Positions 10,326-19,903 of a DNA stretch of 64,000 nucleotides are shown in pieces (position 1 is the stretch's first letter; every line of letters begins with the position of its first letter). Both the position numbers and the translations under genes were made by a program. The notes beneath the pieces were generated by a model. It saw only the letters and a program-made list of their open reading frames with translations. It ran no database searches and was not told where the DNA came from. This DNA comes from Butyricimonas synergistica DSM 23225. Lineage in GTDB: Bacteria > Bacteroidota > Bacteroidia > Bacteroidales > Marinifilaceae. The DNA lies in the NCBI RefSeq assembly GCF_000379665.1, contig NZ_KB903369.1, positions 124,202-188,201 on the forward strand, given 5' to 3'.

Positions 10326-10357
10326 CTTGTAATTATATTTTATTCTTCTTATCATTG
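10326..10357 (+). promoter_or_regulatory. Weak candidate promoter before giant protein 2
   Basis: CTTG at 10326-10329 and TATCATTG at 10350-10357, 20 bases apart, resemble the Bacteroidetes -33/-7 pattern with one mismatch in each box. They lie 53 bases before the ATG at 10411. The remainder of the 10227-10410 gap shows nothing else I can support. Confidence 0.3.
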
Positions 10358-10410
10358 TGAAAATGTGTGCGATACTTCTTACTAAATAGAAACTCTTAAA
10401 TGCTGTTGTG

Positions 10411-13400
10411 ATGAATCTTCATAATTTGAAAACAGTAGCCACTTACAACGCAAGATTATTATTACGTAGTTGGTTATTCCGTATCTTTTTCTTATTGACA
10501 TTTTGTTGTATTGTCCTGTATCAGATATTTATTCAGTCGAATCTCTATCTGGCGCAGAATAGCGGGTTAATCACGCTATCGTCGTTTTTCCCGTACATGA
10601 ATGCCTATTTGTTTGCGGGGTTACAAGTGATTCCTTTAATATTTCTCGCGGGAATGTTTCTGACGAGGGAAAGGAGGGTAGACTCGATGGATGCGATTTA
10701 TTATCGTCCGGAGAGCAATGCCGAATATATACTGGGAATGGCTGGTGGTTTCGCGGGGGTGTTTATCATCATGGCGGTTGTTTCTTTATTCCTTAGTTTC
10801 TTGCTGCACTTGTTTGCGAGTGACTCTCCGCTGAATATCGGGATTTATTTGTTCTATCTGGTCACGTTGATCATTCCGGCATTGATCTTTATGCTTGGTT
10901 ATTCTTTCTTCATCCATACTTGGGTGCGTAATCAGGCGTTGAGTATCTTGATATTATTGGTTTCCGTCGGTTTTATTATCTTTTATGTCGGGGATGCGGC
11001 ACAAGGAGTGTTCGATCTTTTCGGGCATAGTTTGCCGAATGCATTCTCCGGGGTAACGGGGCATCCCGATATGATGGGGTATCTTTTGCAACGATTCAGT
11101 TGGCTGCTTGTCGGTTTGGGTTTCCTGGGATTCTCGGTGGTTTTATTTAAGCGGCTTTCCAATCGTCCGGTGAACCGAATGCGTGTGATGGGTATTTCTG
11201 TTGTTTGTATGGTTGCGGGAGTTTTGGCGGGAGGCATTGTTTATTCTTTCCACGGCAAGGAAGTTTCCATGAGAAAGGTCTACGCGGAAACTTACAACAA
11301 ATACAATGATGTACCGAAAGCGAGCGTAATTAAACACGATATAAGTTTTGAACAGCAAGGCGATAATATGAGTGCAAAGAGTACTCTCGTGCTTCGGAAT
11401 CGGACTCGGGAAACATTGCCCGAGATTATCCTTTACTTGAACCCGGCGTTGGAAGTTCTTGCGATCAAAGGGGAGGTGGAGTTGCCTTTCGAGCGAGAGC
11501 GGCAAGTGGTCCGAGTTCAGCGGGAATTGCAACCAGACCAAGAAATCATCTTGGAGATGGAGTACCGGGGAGGGATAGACGAACGGCTGTGTTACTTGGA
11601 CGTCCCGGATGAAATGGTGTTCGGGCAGGAGGAGAATGCTTACCTGAAATGTCGATACGGGAAAAAGTTTATGTTCCTGACCAACAATTATACTTTTCTG
11701 ACGCCGGAGTGCCTGTGGTACCCGGTGGCTTTACCTCCCGTGAATCCGGCTCATTCTTATGATATATCTTCCGATTTCACGTTCTACTCGTTGCGTGTGC
11801 TGAACCCGGGAGAGAGGATGGTGATCGCTCAGGGGGAGCAAGAAATAACGCATGACGGGCTTTGTTTCACGAATGCTCTTCCTTTACATGGACTTTCTCT
11901 TTGTATTGGGGATTATAAAAAGAGAGGAATAACTGTGGATTCCGTGCGCTACGAGCTTTATCTTTTTAAAGGACATGACGATATTTTGAGAGGCTTGGAA
12001 GAGTTGTCGGATTCGATACCTGCCTTGATTCGGGAAATACGGGGAGGAGTAGAGGAAAGAATGTTCCATACCTATCCGTATACTAGCTTCAAGGTCGTGG
12101 AAATTCCTATTACGTTAGCCAGTTTCTTCCGTCAAGAGAAAGGGGCGAGCGAGTTTGTTCAGCCCGAGATGGTCTTTTTGCCAGAGCGGGGAATAGGGGT
12201 TTGGTCTGATTATAAAGTAACGTTTGCGACGCACATGAAAATGATGGCTCAATATAGTAGCGGTATGGATATTTCTGTAACGGAAAGGCTGCATATGAGC
12301 GTGTTTAGCAGTGTAATTTCTTTACTGACAAATGCCACGACCTCGAAATTTAATCGTAGCCAGTTCCTTATGCGTTGGTTCGGACCTTCCGCTATCAAGA
12401 ATGTGGCGGGAGAGGGATACTCGACCCGTAATAGTTTGTATTATGCGGCTCCTTTGTTTTATGATTATTCCCTTCGTTTCCGGTCGGATGATAACCCGGT
12501 GATTAATGCGGTGTTGTTGAATGTACTAAAAACCCGTGTGCGGAATTATTCCAGGATGCTAGTAACCGAGCGTGTTCAGAATTACCTGGCTTCCCATAGT
12601 CTTGAAGAGGCTTTTTATGATCGGGAGTTAGACCCTGTCGTGTTTCATCATATATTGGGGATGAAAACCGGGGAATTAGTCCGGTGGTTGAGTCTGGACG
12701 ACATCACGGAGGAACAAGTCATACAGTTTTTGAACGAATATGCTGCGGCTCATCGTTTTCAAGAGATTGATTTCAATTCGTTTGATGAGGCATTCATGCG
12801 AAGTATCGGTGTAAGCTGGAAAGATATTTTACCGTTTTGGTATACCAGCAAGCGTTTGCCGGAGTTTTTGATAAGAGAGTTTAAAGTGGATGTTGTGAAA
12901 ATGGATAAAGAAAAGGAGCTGGGGCAAAGTCAATCCATATCTATTGGTGGAGGAGGGAGTGTATTTTTTGCCGGAAGAGGAAGTGAGGGTTCGCAAGTTC
13001 GTGTTTCTGTTTTTAACGATAGTGATGTCGACGGGATTATATCCATCGAGGCACGTGCTTTGAAGATGCCTCCCGGTGGTTTTAATATGAGTCCGCGGGG
13101 ACAGCGGGCGAGTGAGTCTGTGGTTACTCGCAACTATCTGGTGAAGGCGAATAGCGGGAAAGAGATCGTGACTTTTTTTGACGAGGGCAGGGTTTCTTTG
13201 CATACAAACTTATCGGTGAATATCCCGCTGGGGTTGGATGCCAGAATACAGGGATCCGTCGATCAAAAACCGAATACTTACGTGAAAGATATTGATCGTT
13301 CCGATTTCTTTGCCGCGGAGAATGGAATTGTGGTAGACAACGAGGACGAGGGCTTTCGTATTGTACAGTCTTCTCCCAGAAAGCGCTTGCGTGATTGGTT

Positions 13401-13917
13401 CGGCAAGGAAAAGAAAAGCAAATATAACGTTCAAGGGTTCTCACTACAGTTGATGGACGGGGTGGAGGTATTGCCGGGCTATGTTCAAGGTGAATCTGCC
13501 TACGGGTTGTCCAAGCGTACCCATGCTTTCATGATGCAGGGTGGGGGTGCGAGCATGGAATGGGTGACGCCGATAGAACGGGAAGGAGAATATGACCTGT
13601 ATGCTTATCTTCCGTTGAAGGTGAATACCTTTAAAGTGGATAAAGAACAGTCGGGAAAAATGATGGGCAGTTTTACGATTATGAGCAGCTTTTCTACCGA
13701 TATGAAAGGGGAAGAATTTAAACAATATTACACGTTGGTGAATGGTGGGGAGAAACAAGAGATTGTCGGGGAATGCGACGGAATGGTCGGTTGGACATTT
13801 TTGGGACGTTTCCGGCTTACCCCGGGAGAGTGCAAAGTGGTACTGACAGACCGGGGAGAACCCGATCAAGTGCTCTTGGGAGATGCCGTGCGGTGGGAAT
13901 ATGTTGCCAATAAATGA
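10411..13917 (+). CDS. Giant fusion 2: paralogue of the 6723 permease/peptidase-like/golvesin-like protein
   Basis: At 1168 aa it is colinear with the preceding giant. The N-terminus (NLHNLKTVATYNARLLLR) starts a 7-TM ABC-2-like region. The ectodomain carries the same landmarks (LDVPDE, ECLWYP, EFVQPEMVFLPERG, a YYAAPLFYDYSLRFRSDD segment), a beta domain with VFNDSDVDG, and a golvesin-like end (VVDNEDEGF ... FLGRFRLTPGE ... LLGDAVRW). No HEXXH motif is present, so I infer a non-catalytic peptidase fold used for binding or positioning. A GTG one codon upstream is possible, but ATG 10411 is preferred. It ends 60 bases before the second RND adaptor, so it may be transcribed with that operon. Confidence 0.72.
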   Translation: MNLHNLKTVATYNARLLLRSWLFRIFFLLTFCCIVLYQIFIQSNLYLAQNSGLITLSSFFPYMNAYLFAGLQVIPLIFLAGMFLTRERRVDSMDAIYYRPESNAEYILGMAGGFAGVFIIMAVVSLFLSFLLHLFASDSPLNIGIYLFYLVTLIIPALIFMLGYSFFIHTWVRNQALSILILLVSVGFIIFYVGDAAQGVFDLFGHSLPNAFSGVTGHPDMMGYLLQRFSWLLVGLGFLGFSVVLFKRLSNRPVNRMRVMGISVVCMVAGVLAGGIVYSFHGKEVSMRKVYAETYNKYNDVPKASVIKHDISFEQQGDNMSAKSTLVLRNRTRETLPEIILYLNPALEVLAIKGEVELPFERERQVVRVQRELQPDQEIILEMEYRGGIDERLCYLDVPDEMVFGQEENAYLKCRYGKKFMFLTNNYTFLTPECLWYPVALPPVNPAHSYDISSDFTFYSLRVLNPGERMVIAQGEQEITHDGLCFTNALPLHGLSLCIGDYKKRGITVDSVRYELYLFKGHDDILRGLEELSDSIPALIREIRGGVEERMFHTYPYTSFKVVEIPITLASFFRQEKGASEFVQPEMVFLPERGIGVWSDYKVTFATHMKMMAQYSSGMDISVTERLHMSVFSSVISLLTNATTSKFNRSQFLMRWFGPSAIKNVAGEGYSTRNSLYYAAPLFYDYSLRFRSDDNPVINAVLLNVLKTRVRNYSRMLVTERVQNYLASHSLEEAFYDRELDPVVFHHILGMKTGELVRWLSLDDITEEQVIQFLNEYAAAHRFQEIDFNSFDEAFMRSIGVSWKDILPFWYTSKRLPEFLIREFKVDVVKMDKEKELGQSQSISIGGGGSVFFAGRGSEGSQVRVSVFNDSDVDGIISIEARALKMPPGGFNMSPRGQRASESVVTRNYLVKANSGKEIVTFFDEGRVSLHTNLSVNIPLGLDARIQGSVDQKPNTYVKDIDRSDFFAAENGIVVDNEDEGFRIVQSSPRKRLRDWFGKEKKSKYNVQGFSLQLMDGVEVLPGYVQGESAYGLSKRTHAFMMQGGGASMEWVTPIEREGEYDLYAYLPLKVNTFKVDKEQSGKMMGSFTIMSSFSTDMKGEEFKQYYTLVNGGEKQEIVGECDGMVGWTFLGRFRLTPGECKVVLTDRGEPDQVLLGDAVRWEYVANK

Positions 13918-13977
13918 TTTTATAGAAACTTTAACACGGGCTTTTGAGTATATATAGTCGATTAAAAAGACATATAT

Positions 13978-15057
13978 ATGAACAAGACAGTGTTTTCAGT
14001 ATTGAAATGGACTTTCGTTCCGGGGCTTTTATTGCTCGCCTTTTCCTGTCGCAGGGCTACGCCCGGTTTGGATATCGCGCAATTGGTGAAGACGGCGGAG
14101 GTGCAGAAGTATGAAGGGGAGTGCAGTACGACTTACCCGGGGAAGATAAAAGCGGCTTCCGACGTGCAGTTGGCTTTCCGGGTGGCGGGACCTATTCTAC
14201 GTTTTAACGCTGAGGTGGGAGAGTATGTGCGGAAGGGACAAGTGTTAGCGGAAATAGACCCTCGGGACTACAAGTTGCAGTATGACGCCACGAAGGCAGA
14301 ATACGAGCAGGTGACGGGTGAATCGGATCGGGTGATCGAGTTGTATCACCGGAACAGTGTCCCGGTAAATGATTACGACAAGGCGGTAGCGGCGAAGCAA
14401 CGGATAGCGGCATTGTATCACGCCCATCTGAATGCCTTGAACGACACGAAGCTAAAGGCTCCGTTCGACGGGTACGTTCAAAAGAAATTCTTTGACGCCC
14501 ACGAGATCGTCAACACGGGAACCCCCGTGCTGTCCATGATTAACAACGATTACTATGAGGTAAATATCGACATTCCTTCCAGCGATTTCATTCGTCGGGA
14601 GAGTTTCGAGGAATTCTATTGCGAGGCGGATGTTTACCCGGGAGTAAAAATACCGTTGGAGTTGTTGGATATGACACAACAAGCGAATTACAATCAATTA
14701 TTCAGGATACGTTTCCGGATGAAACCGGAGTCCGACTTGAGTTTGGCGGCAGGGATGAGCGTTAGCGTGACGATTCGCTTCTCCCCCGGACAAGAGGGGC
14801 TTGCCATTGTTCCCATTTCTTCCCTTTTCCAGAAAGAAGCTCAATCATACGTGTGGGTCTATGACACCGCGAAGGAGGTCGTGAACCCGCATCCCGTTCA
14901 AGTCGTGGAACTTCACAAGGACGGGCAGGTCATCGTCGAATCCGATCTTTCGGATGGGGCGGTGATTGTTTCGGCAGGAACCAACAGTCTTAAAGACGGG
15001 CAAAAGGTACGGCGATTGACGCCTGTGTCTTCTTCTAATGTAGGGAAGCTGCTTTAA
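13978..15057 (+). CDS. RND efflux periplasmic adaptor 2, lipoprotein
   Basis: This is a second adaptor (359 aa) with a lipoprotein-type signal (LLLLAFSCRRA). It has the same domain order as the adaptor at 847: lipoyl half VAGPILRFNAEVGEYVRKGQ, helical hairpin with VPVNDYDKA, second half KAPFDGYVQKKF, then beta-barrel and membrane-proximal domains. The shared VPVNDYDKA and FDGYVQ motifs mark the two as paralogues. Unlike copy 1, it does not overlap its pump gene: a 68-base repeat-rich spacer separates them. It probably anchors the pump at 15126 to the channel at 18286. Confidence 0.92.
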   Translation: MNKTVFSVLKWTFVPGLLLLAFSCRRATPGLDIAQLVKTAEVQKYEGECSTTYPGKIKAASDVQLAFRVAGPILRFNAEVGEYVRKGQVLAEIDPRDYKLQYDATKAEYEQVTGESDRVIELYHRNSVPVNDYDKAVAAKQRIAALYHAHLNALNDTKLKAPFDGYVQKKFFDAHEIVNTGTPVLSMINNDYYEVNIDIPSSDFIRRESFEEFYCEADVYPGVKIPLELLDMTQQANYNQLFRIRFRMKPESDLSLAAGMSVSVTIRFSPGQEGLAIVPISSLFQKEAQSYVWVYDTAKEVVNPHPVQVVELHKDGQVIVESDLSDGAVIVSAGTNSLKDGQKVRRLTPVSSSNVGKLL

Positions 15058-15072
15058 TTTTAGATAATAGAG

Positions 15073-15120
15073 AACTTGCAACCTGCAACCTGATAACTTG
15101 CAACGTTGCGCAGCAACAAG
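15073..15120 (+). repeat. Short direct repeats and hairpin in adaptor-pump spacer
   Basis: The spacer carries repeated (CT)TGCAAC units (AACTTGCAACCTGCAACCTG, then AACTTGCAAC) and a small hairpin GTTGC-gca-GCAAC at 15105-15117. It lies between two genes that overlap in the paralogous operon, so it looks like an inserted low-complexity repeat. No regulatory role is shown. Confidence 0.5.
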
Positions 15121-15125
15121 ATATT

Positions 15126-18100
15126 ATGAATTTTACGGAATATGCATTAAAGAATAGGGCTTTTGTCTACTTCTTTGTTTTCGTCTTGGTCGTGGGGGGA
15201 ATATACTCGTTTTTCACGATGAGTAAGTTGGAAGACCCGGCGATTACCGTGAAGCAGGCTATGGTGGTGACGGCTTATCCGGGGGCTTCTGCCTATCAGG
15301 TGGAGTTGGAAGTGACGGACGTGCTCGAGAAAGCGATTCGTTCCATGGGCGATCTGGACCACGTGTCCTCCCGTTCGATGGACGACGTGTCGGAGATTAT
15401 GGTGGAGTTGAGTAGTACGGTACCGTTAGCGGAGTTGCAGCAGAAGTGGGATATTTTACGAAGAAAAGTGATGGGTGTACAATCCCAACTCCCGGATGGA
15501 GCCCAACCCTCCATTGTTATGGATGATTTTGGCGACGTGTATGGTATGTTCTATGCCATGACGTCCGACGGTTTCGATTATCAAGAGATGTCCGACTACG
15601 CCGAGTTGGTGCGGCGTTCCGTTCTGGACATCGACGGGGTGAGCAGCGTGGACGTGTACGGCGAACGGCAGGCGTGTATCAACGTCGAGTTCCTCGAAGA
15701 CAAGATGGCAAACATGGGTGTCCATCCCGCCGAGATCATTATGACCCTCAACGGGCAGAACAAGACAGTGTATTCCGGTTACTTCGACAGCGGGGAGAAG
15801 CGGGTACGCGTGAATGTGAACGGCGCCTACAAGGCGATCGACGATATACGGAATCTTCTTATCAAGGGGCACGAGCAGGATCAGATACGGCTCTCCGATG
15901 TGGCTCAGATCACGAAAGGATACGTGGAACCCCAGCGGGAAGGTTTGTTGTATGACACCTTGCCGGCAATAGCCATTTCCATCGCCATGGAAACCGGGGG
16001 GAATATTCTCGAGTTGGGTAAAAAGGTTGATGGTAAACTGGCAGAACTCAAGCAAGAGATCATCCCGGTGGGGATAGATTTCCAGAAAGTATTCTTCCAG
16101 CCCGCGAGAGTGCGGAGTGCTATTAATGTCTTTATGGTCAACTTGATCGAGTCCGTGGTGATCGTGATCCTAGTCGTGATGCTTTTCATGGGCTTTCGGA
16201 GCGGTTACATCATCGGGGCGGGGCTGGTGATTGTCGTCTTGGGCTCGTTGCTCGTGTTGTACATGATGCACGGCACCTTGCAGCGCGTATCACTCGCTTC
16301 CTTTATCGTGGCAATGGGAATGCTCGTCGATAATGCCATCGTGATTACGGACGGGATACTCGTCGATTTGAAGAAGGGTATTCCGAAACCTGCGGCGTTA
16401 GTCAATATCACGAAGAAAACGGCGTGGCCTCTGCTCGGGGCGACAACGATAGGTATTCTCACCTTCCTGCCGATATTCCTTTCCCCGGACACGACGGGGG
16501 AATATGTCCGCGACCTGTTTATCGTGCTGGCTGTTTCCCTGTGGTTGAGCTGGATACTGGCACTCGCTTTTGTGCCGATTCAGGCAGACCGGGGCTTGCA
16601 GGTAAAACCGGGCGAGGTGGAGGACGAGCAGAAGATGTACGGTACCCGGATGTACCGGGCGTTCCGTTCCACCCTGAGTTTTTCCGTACGCCATCGGTTT
16701 GCGGTACTTGGCGGCGTGATCCTTGTACTGGCGGTCAGCGTGTATCTGTTCCGCTTCATACAGCAGGGCTTCTTCCCTGATTTGAGTTACAATCAATTAT
16801 ACATAGAATACAAGATGCCTTACGGCACGAACCCGCAAACGGTGAAGCGTGACTTGGCGTCTATCCAAGATTACCTCTCGAGTCGCCCGGAGATTACTGC
16901 AGTGACGACGAGTCTCGGCGGAACTCCGTCCCGTTACAATCTGGTGCGGACGGTTGCCGAACCCGCCCTCAGCTACGGGGAATTGATCGTGGATTTCACG
17001 TCGCCTGAGGCGTTGAAGACAAATCTTGACACGTTGCAACGCTACCTCTCCGAGCATTACCCGGAGGCATACGTGCGCATGAAACAATACAACCTCATGT
17101 ATATGGATTACCCCGTGCAGTTTATGATTACGGGTCCCGACCCGGCAGTGTTGAAGCGGCTTTGCGCCCAGGTGGAGGAGATGATGAGGGAGGACTCGAC
17201 CACGGTGCTGGTGACGAACAACTGGGGACCTACCACCCCCGTGCTCAACGTGGACTACTATCAGCCGATAGCCCGGGTGGCGAACCTCTCCCGGGAAGAT
17301 GTGGGGTTGGCGTTGCTGGCGACCACGGACGGTCTGCCCGTGGGTTCGTACTACGAGGGGGAACACGATTTGCCCATTTATATCAAGAGTGTCGGGAAAG
17401 ACCGGCAACGTCCCGGTCGGCTAAACAATGTGCCGGTATGGAGCCTTGTCCCCTCGACGAATATGCTCAGCCTCGAAACGGTGAAGGAATTGATGGCAGG
17501 GATGATCTCGCCCGACGAGTTGATGACGGCAGTGGCGGGTTCCACGCCGCTCAACCAAGCGACCAATGGCATCACTGCCTCGTGGGAGGTTCCCGTGGTA
17601 CGCCGTTACAACGGGCAGCGTTCCATCTCCGCGGAGTGTAACAATGCCCCGGGCTACACGGCGAATGACGTGCGTAACAGTCTTCTCCCCAAGATTGAAC
17701 AACTGAACATCCCGCCGGGGTATTCCACGGAATGGCAGGGAGAATACCTTGCCAGCACGCAATCTAAGCAATACTTGTTCAAGAACGTGCCTATCGGCAT
17801 CGTCCTCGTGCTCGCTATCTTGATAGCCCTCTTTAAGGATTTCCGCCGCCCGTTGATGATCCTTCTTTGTTTGCCGCTTGCCATCACTGGGGTCGTCCTC
17901 GGGATGTTATTGGCGGGCAAAGAGTTCGGATTCGTGGCTATCGTGGGTGCGCTCGGGCTAGTCGGCATGATGATCAAGAATGGGGTCGTGCTGGTCGATG
18001 AAGTCGACATCCAGATCCGCTCGGGGAAAGACAGGGCGCTTGCCTTGCTCGACGCTTCCTCTTCTCGTCTGCGTCCGGTTTTCTTGGCGTCGATGACCAC

Positions 18101-18272
18101 GATACTCGGGATGATCCCCTTGGTTAACGACGATATGTTTGGTTCGCTAGCGGTGACTATCATGGGGGGATTGTTTGTCGGCACGGTGGTGACGCTCGTC
18201 ATCCTACCTGTGTTGTATTCCCTTTTTGTCGGGATAAAAATGGAACGGTCTTCTGGTAATCATGTAAATTAA
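15126..18272 (+). CDS. RND efflux pump 2, inner-membrane permease
   Basis: This 1048-aa ACR_tran pump is paralogous along its full length to the pump at 1911: both start N(L/F)(A/T)EYAL, share MSKLEDP, and have the TM4 segment VAMGMLVDNAIVITDG and the late block GLVGMMIKNGVVLVDE. Two porter halves separated by TM blocks are intact, and no frameshift is seen. The nearby adaptor and channel complete the tripartite system. Sequence alone does not show whether the two systems differ in substrate. The porter domains differ more than the TM motifs, which would fit different specificities. Confidence 0.93.
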   Translation: MNFTEYALKNRAFVYFFVFVLVVGGIYSFFTMSKLEDPAITVKQAMVVTAYPGASAYQVELEVTDVLEKAIRSMGDLDHVSSRSMDDVSEIMVELSSTVPLAELQQKWDILRRKVMGVQSQLPDGAQPSIVMDDFGDVYGMFYAMTSDGFDYQEMSDYAELVRRSVLDIDGVSSVDVYGERQACINVEFLEDKMANMGVHPAEIIMTLNGQNKTVYSGYFDSGEKRVRVNVNGAYKAIDDIRNLLIKGHEQDQIRLSDVAQITKGYVEPQREGLLYDTLPAIAISIAMETGGNILELGKKVDGKLAELKQEIIPVGIDFQKVFFQPARVRSAINVFMVNLIESVVIVILVVMLFMGFRSGYIIGAGLVIVVLGSLLVLYMMHGTLQRVSLASFIVAMGMLVDNAIVITDGILVDLKKGIPKPAALVNITKKTAWPLLGATTIGILTFLPIFLSPDTTGEYVRDLFIVLAVSLWLSWILALAFVPIQADRGLQVKPGEVEDEQKMYGTRMYRAFRSTLSFSVRHRFAVLGGVILVLAVSVYLFRFIQQGFFPDLSYNQLYIEYKMPYGTNPQTVKRDLASIQDYLSSRPEITAVTTSLGGTPSRYNLVRTVAEPALSYGELIVDFTSPEALKTNLDTLQRYLSEHYPEAYVRMKQYNLMYMDYPVQFMITGPDPAVLKRLCAQVEEMMREDSTTVLVTNNWGPTTPVLNVDYYQPIARVANLSREDVGLALLATTDGLPVGSYYEGEHDLPIYIKSVGKDRQRPGRLNNVPVWSLVPSTNMLSLETVKELMAGMISPDELMTAVAGSTPLNQATNGITASWEVPVVRRYNGQRSISAECNNAPGYTANDVRNSLLPKIEQLNIPPGYSTEWQGEYLASTQSKQYLFKNVPIGIVLVLAILIALFKDFRRPLMILLCLPLAITGVVLGMLLAGKEFGFVAIVGALGLVGMMIKNGVVLVDEVDIQIRSGKDRALALLDASSSRLRPVFLASMTTILGMIPLVNDDMFGSLAVTIMGGLFVGTVVTLVILPVLYSLFVGIKMERSSGNHVN

Positions 18273-18285
18273 AAAGCACAGTATC

Positions 18286-19701
18286 ATGAAATATTGTATT
18301 ATCATATGCATTCTTTTAGCGATGTACCAGCCCTCCCGGGCGCAACAGAGGTTGAATCTGCAACAGTGCCGGGCGATGGCTCTCGATTACAGCAAGCAGC
18401 TTGCTATCGCCGACCGGCAGAAGGAGCAGGCCGTGTGGATGAAGAAGGAGTACCGGGCGAATTACTATCCCCGCCTGTCTGCTTCGGGTATGTATTTTTA
18501 TAACCAAAAAAAGCAGGAGTATAAACTGTCTGGGGGATACCTCCCGACTTACGTGCCGGATGCGGCGGGAAAGCTGCAACCGAACGTGATCGTGGGTGCC
18601 GATGGCAAGCCGGTCACGGGTGTCAATGGAACGCCTCTTTTCCACGAGTACGCTTTTCTCCCTGATATCCCGATCACGCTTTCGCTAAGGGGCGTATACA
18701 TGGCGGGGGTACAACTGCAACAGCCGATCTTCATGGGCGGCAAGGTGCGGGCGGCACATCAGGCGGCGAAGTTCGGCGAGGAACTGGCGGACGAGAATGT
18801 CCGCCTCAACCGTTCGGAAGTGCTGGTGGAGCTGGAACAGGCTTACTGGCAATACGTCCGTGTGCAAGAGTTGGTCACGGTTGCCGAGAAGTACAAGGAA
18901 GTCACGAGTGAGCTGGTGAAGAATCTTGAAGATGCCCGTGCGGCGGGAATGGCTCCGTTGAATGACGTGTTGAAAGCACAGGTGAAGTATAACGATGCTT
19001 TGTTGCAATTACAACAAGCACGGCACGGTCAGACGTTGGCGGGGATGAACCTCTGCCGTTTGATCGGGTTGGAATTGAATACTCCCCTCGAATTGACCGA
19101 TTCCCTCTCGGGCACTCTCTCGCCTGGCATCTTGTCCCTGCCCGTCGATCTCGCTCAGCGTCCCGATTACAATATGCTTGATAAGCAGGTGGAGATGAAG
19201 CGCAAGGAGGTCAACGTCACCCGTTCCGACTTCTTGCCTCAAGTAGGAGTCACAGCGGGGTATAGCTACGGGGGCGGGTTGAAACTCAACGGCGATGATT
19301 CCCATTCAGCCTCGTTCAGTGCCATGGCATCCGTCGAAATACCGATTTTTAACTGGGGAGAAGGGCGCAACAAGATACGGGTGGCAAAGGCAGAGGAGGA
19401 AATCTCCCGTCTGAACAAGGAGAAATTGGCGGAGATGATGCAACTGGAAATTTCTGGTAACCGCTTTAAGCTGACCGATGCCCAAACTCGGGTAAATCTT
19501 ACCCGTTCGGCTTTGGCGCAGGCAGAGGAAAACTTGAAGGTTTCCCGTGACCAGTATGACGTCGGCATGGAAACTTTGACAAATCTCCTTGAAGCACAAG
19601 TACAATGGCAGCAAGCATGGAGCGACTGGGTCGATGCCAAAGCCGCTCTGCGGCTCAGCGAGGCGGAATATTTGAAATCAATCGGGAAACTAAACAATTG
19701 A
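18286..19701 (+). CDS. TolC-family outer-membrane factor of RND system 2
   Basis: This 471-aa TolC-family channel has an export signal ending near PSRAQ, then two OEP repeats. Characteristic segments are SLRGVYMAGVQLQQPIFMGG, FNWGEGRNKIRVAKAEEE and YDVGMETLTNLLEAQVQW. It starts 13 bases after the pump stop and closes the operon. It is paralogous to the protein at 5039. Two inverted palindromic repeats follow within 80 bases. Confidence 0.92.
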   Translation: MKYCIIICILLAMYQPSRAQQRLNLQQCRAMALDYSKQLAIADRQKEQAVWMKKEYRANYYPRLSASGMYFYNQKKQEYKLSGGYLPTYVPDAAGKLQPNVIVGADGKPVTGVNGTPLFHEYAFLPDIPITLSLRGVYMAGVQLQQPIFMGGKVRAAHQAAKFGEELADENVRLNRSEVLVELEQAYWQYVRVQELVTVAEKYKEVTSELVKNLEDARAAGMAPLNDVLKAQVKYNDALLQLQQARHGQTLAGMNLCRLIGLELNTPLELTDSLSGTLSPGILSLPVDLAQRPDYNMLDKQVEMKRKEVNVTRSDFLPQVGVTAGYSYGGGLKLNGDDSHSASFSAMASVEIPIFNWGEGRNKIRVAKAEEEISRLNKEKLAEMMQLEISGNRFKLTDAQTRVNLTRSALAQAEENLKVSRDQYDVGMETLTNLLEAQVQWQQAWSDWVDAKAALRLSEAEYLKSIGKLNN

Positions 19702-19707
19702 AAATAT

Positions 19708-19762
19708 TCCAGCTCCTCCTCTGTTTATAGAGGAGGTGGCACGGAGTGCCGGAGGAGTTCTT
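19708..19762 (-). repeat. Dispersed palindromic intergenic repeat, copy B1 (inverted)
   Basis: This is the reverse-complement copy of the element at 6481-6535. Its core on the top strand is CCTCCTCTGTTTATAGAGGAGG. It pairs head-to-head with copy B2 about 15 bases on, so the two could form a larger cruciform or RNA fold. Confidence 0.75.
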
Positions 19763-19777
19763 GCTATGATATTTAAA

Positions 19778-19828
19778 AACTCCCTCCCGGCTCCGCTGTA
19801 CTCCCTCCATAAACAGAGGGAGAGCTGG
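19778..19828 (+). repeat. Dispersed palindromic intergenic repeat, copy B2
   Basis: This is a direct copy of the 6481 element. Its core is CTCCCTCCATAAACAGAGGGAG followed by AGCTGG, and the 5' part (CTCCCTCCCGGCT) also matches. The remaining sequence to 19903 is AT-rich with no supported gene. Confidence 0.75.
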
Positions 19829-19903
19829 ATTACCAAACAGTTTTTAGTTCTTGCAAAGAAACTCATTTTCAATTCTCCATTTTCAATTATATAAACTAAC
19901 ACC

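Noticed and set aside
6723-13917. Active M1 zinc aminopeptidase activity of the giants
   Set aside because: The fold looks similar in places, but I found no HEXXH motif in either sequence.
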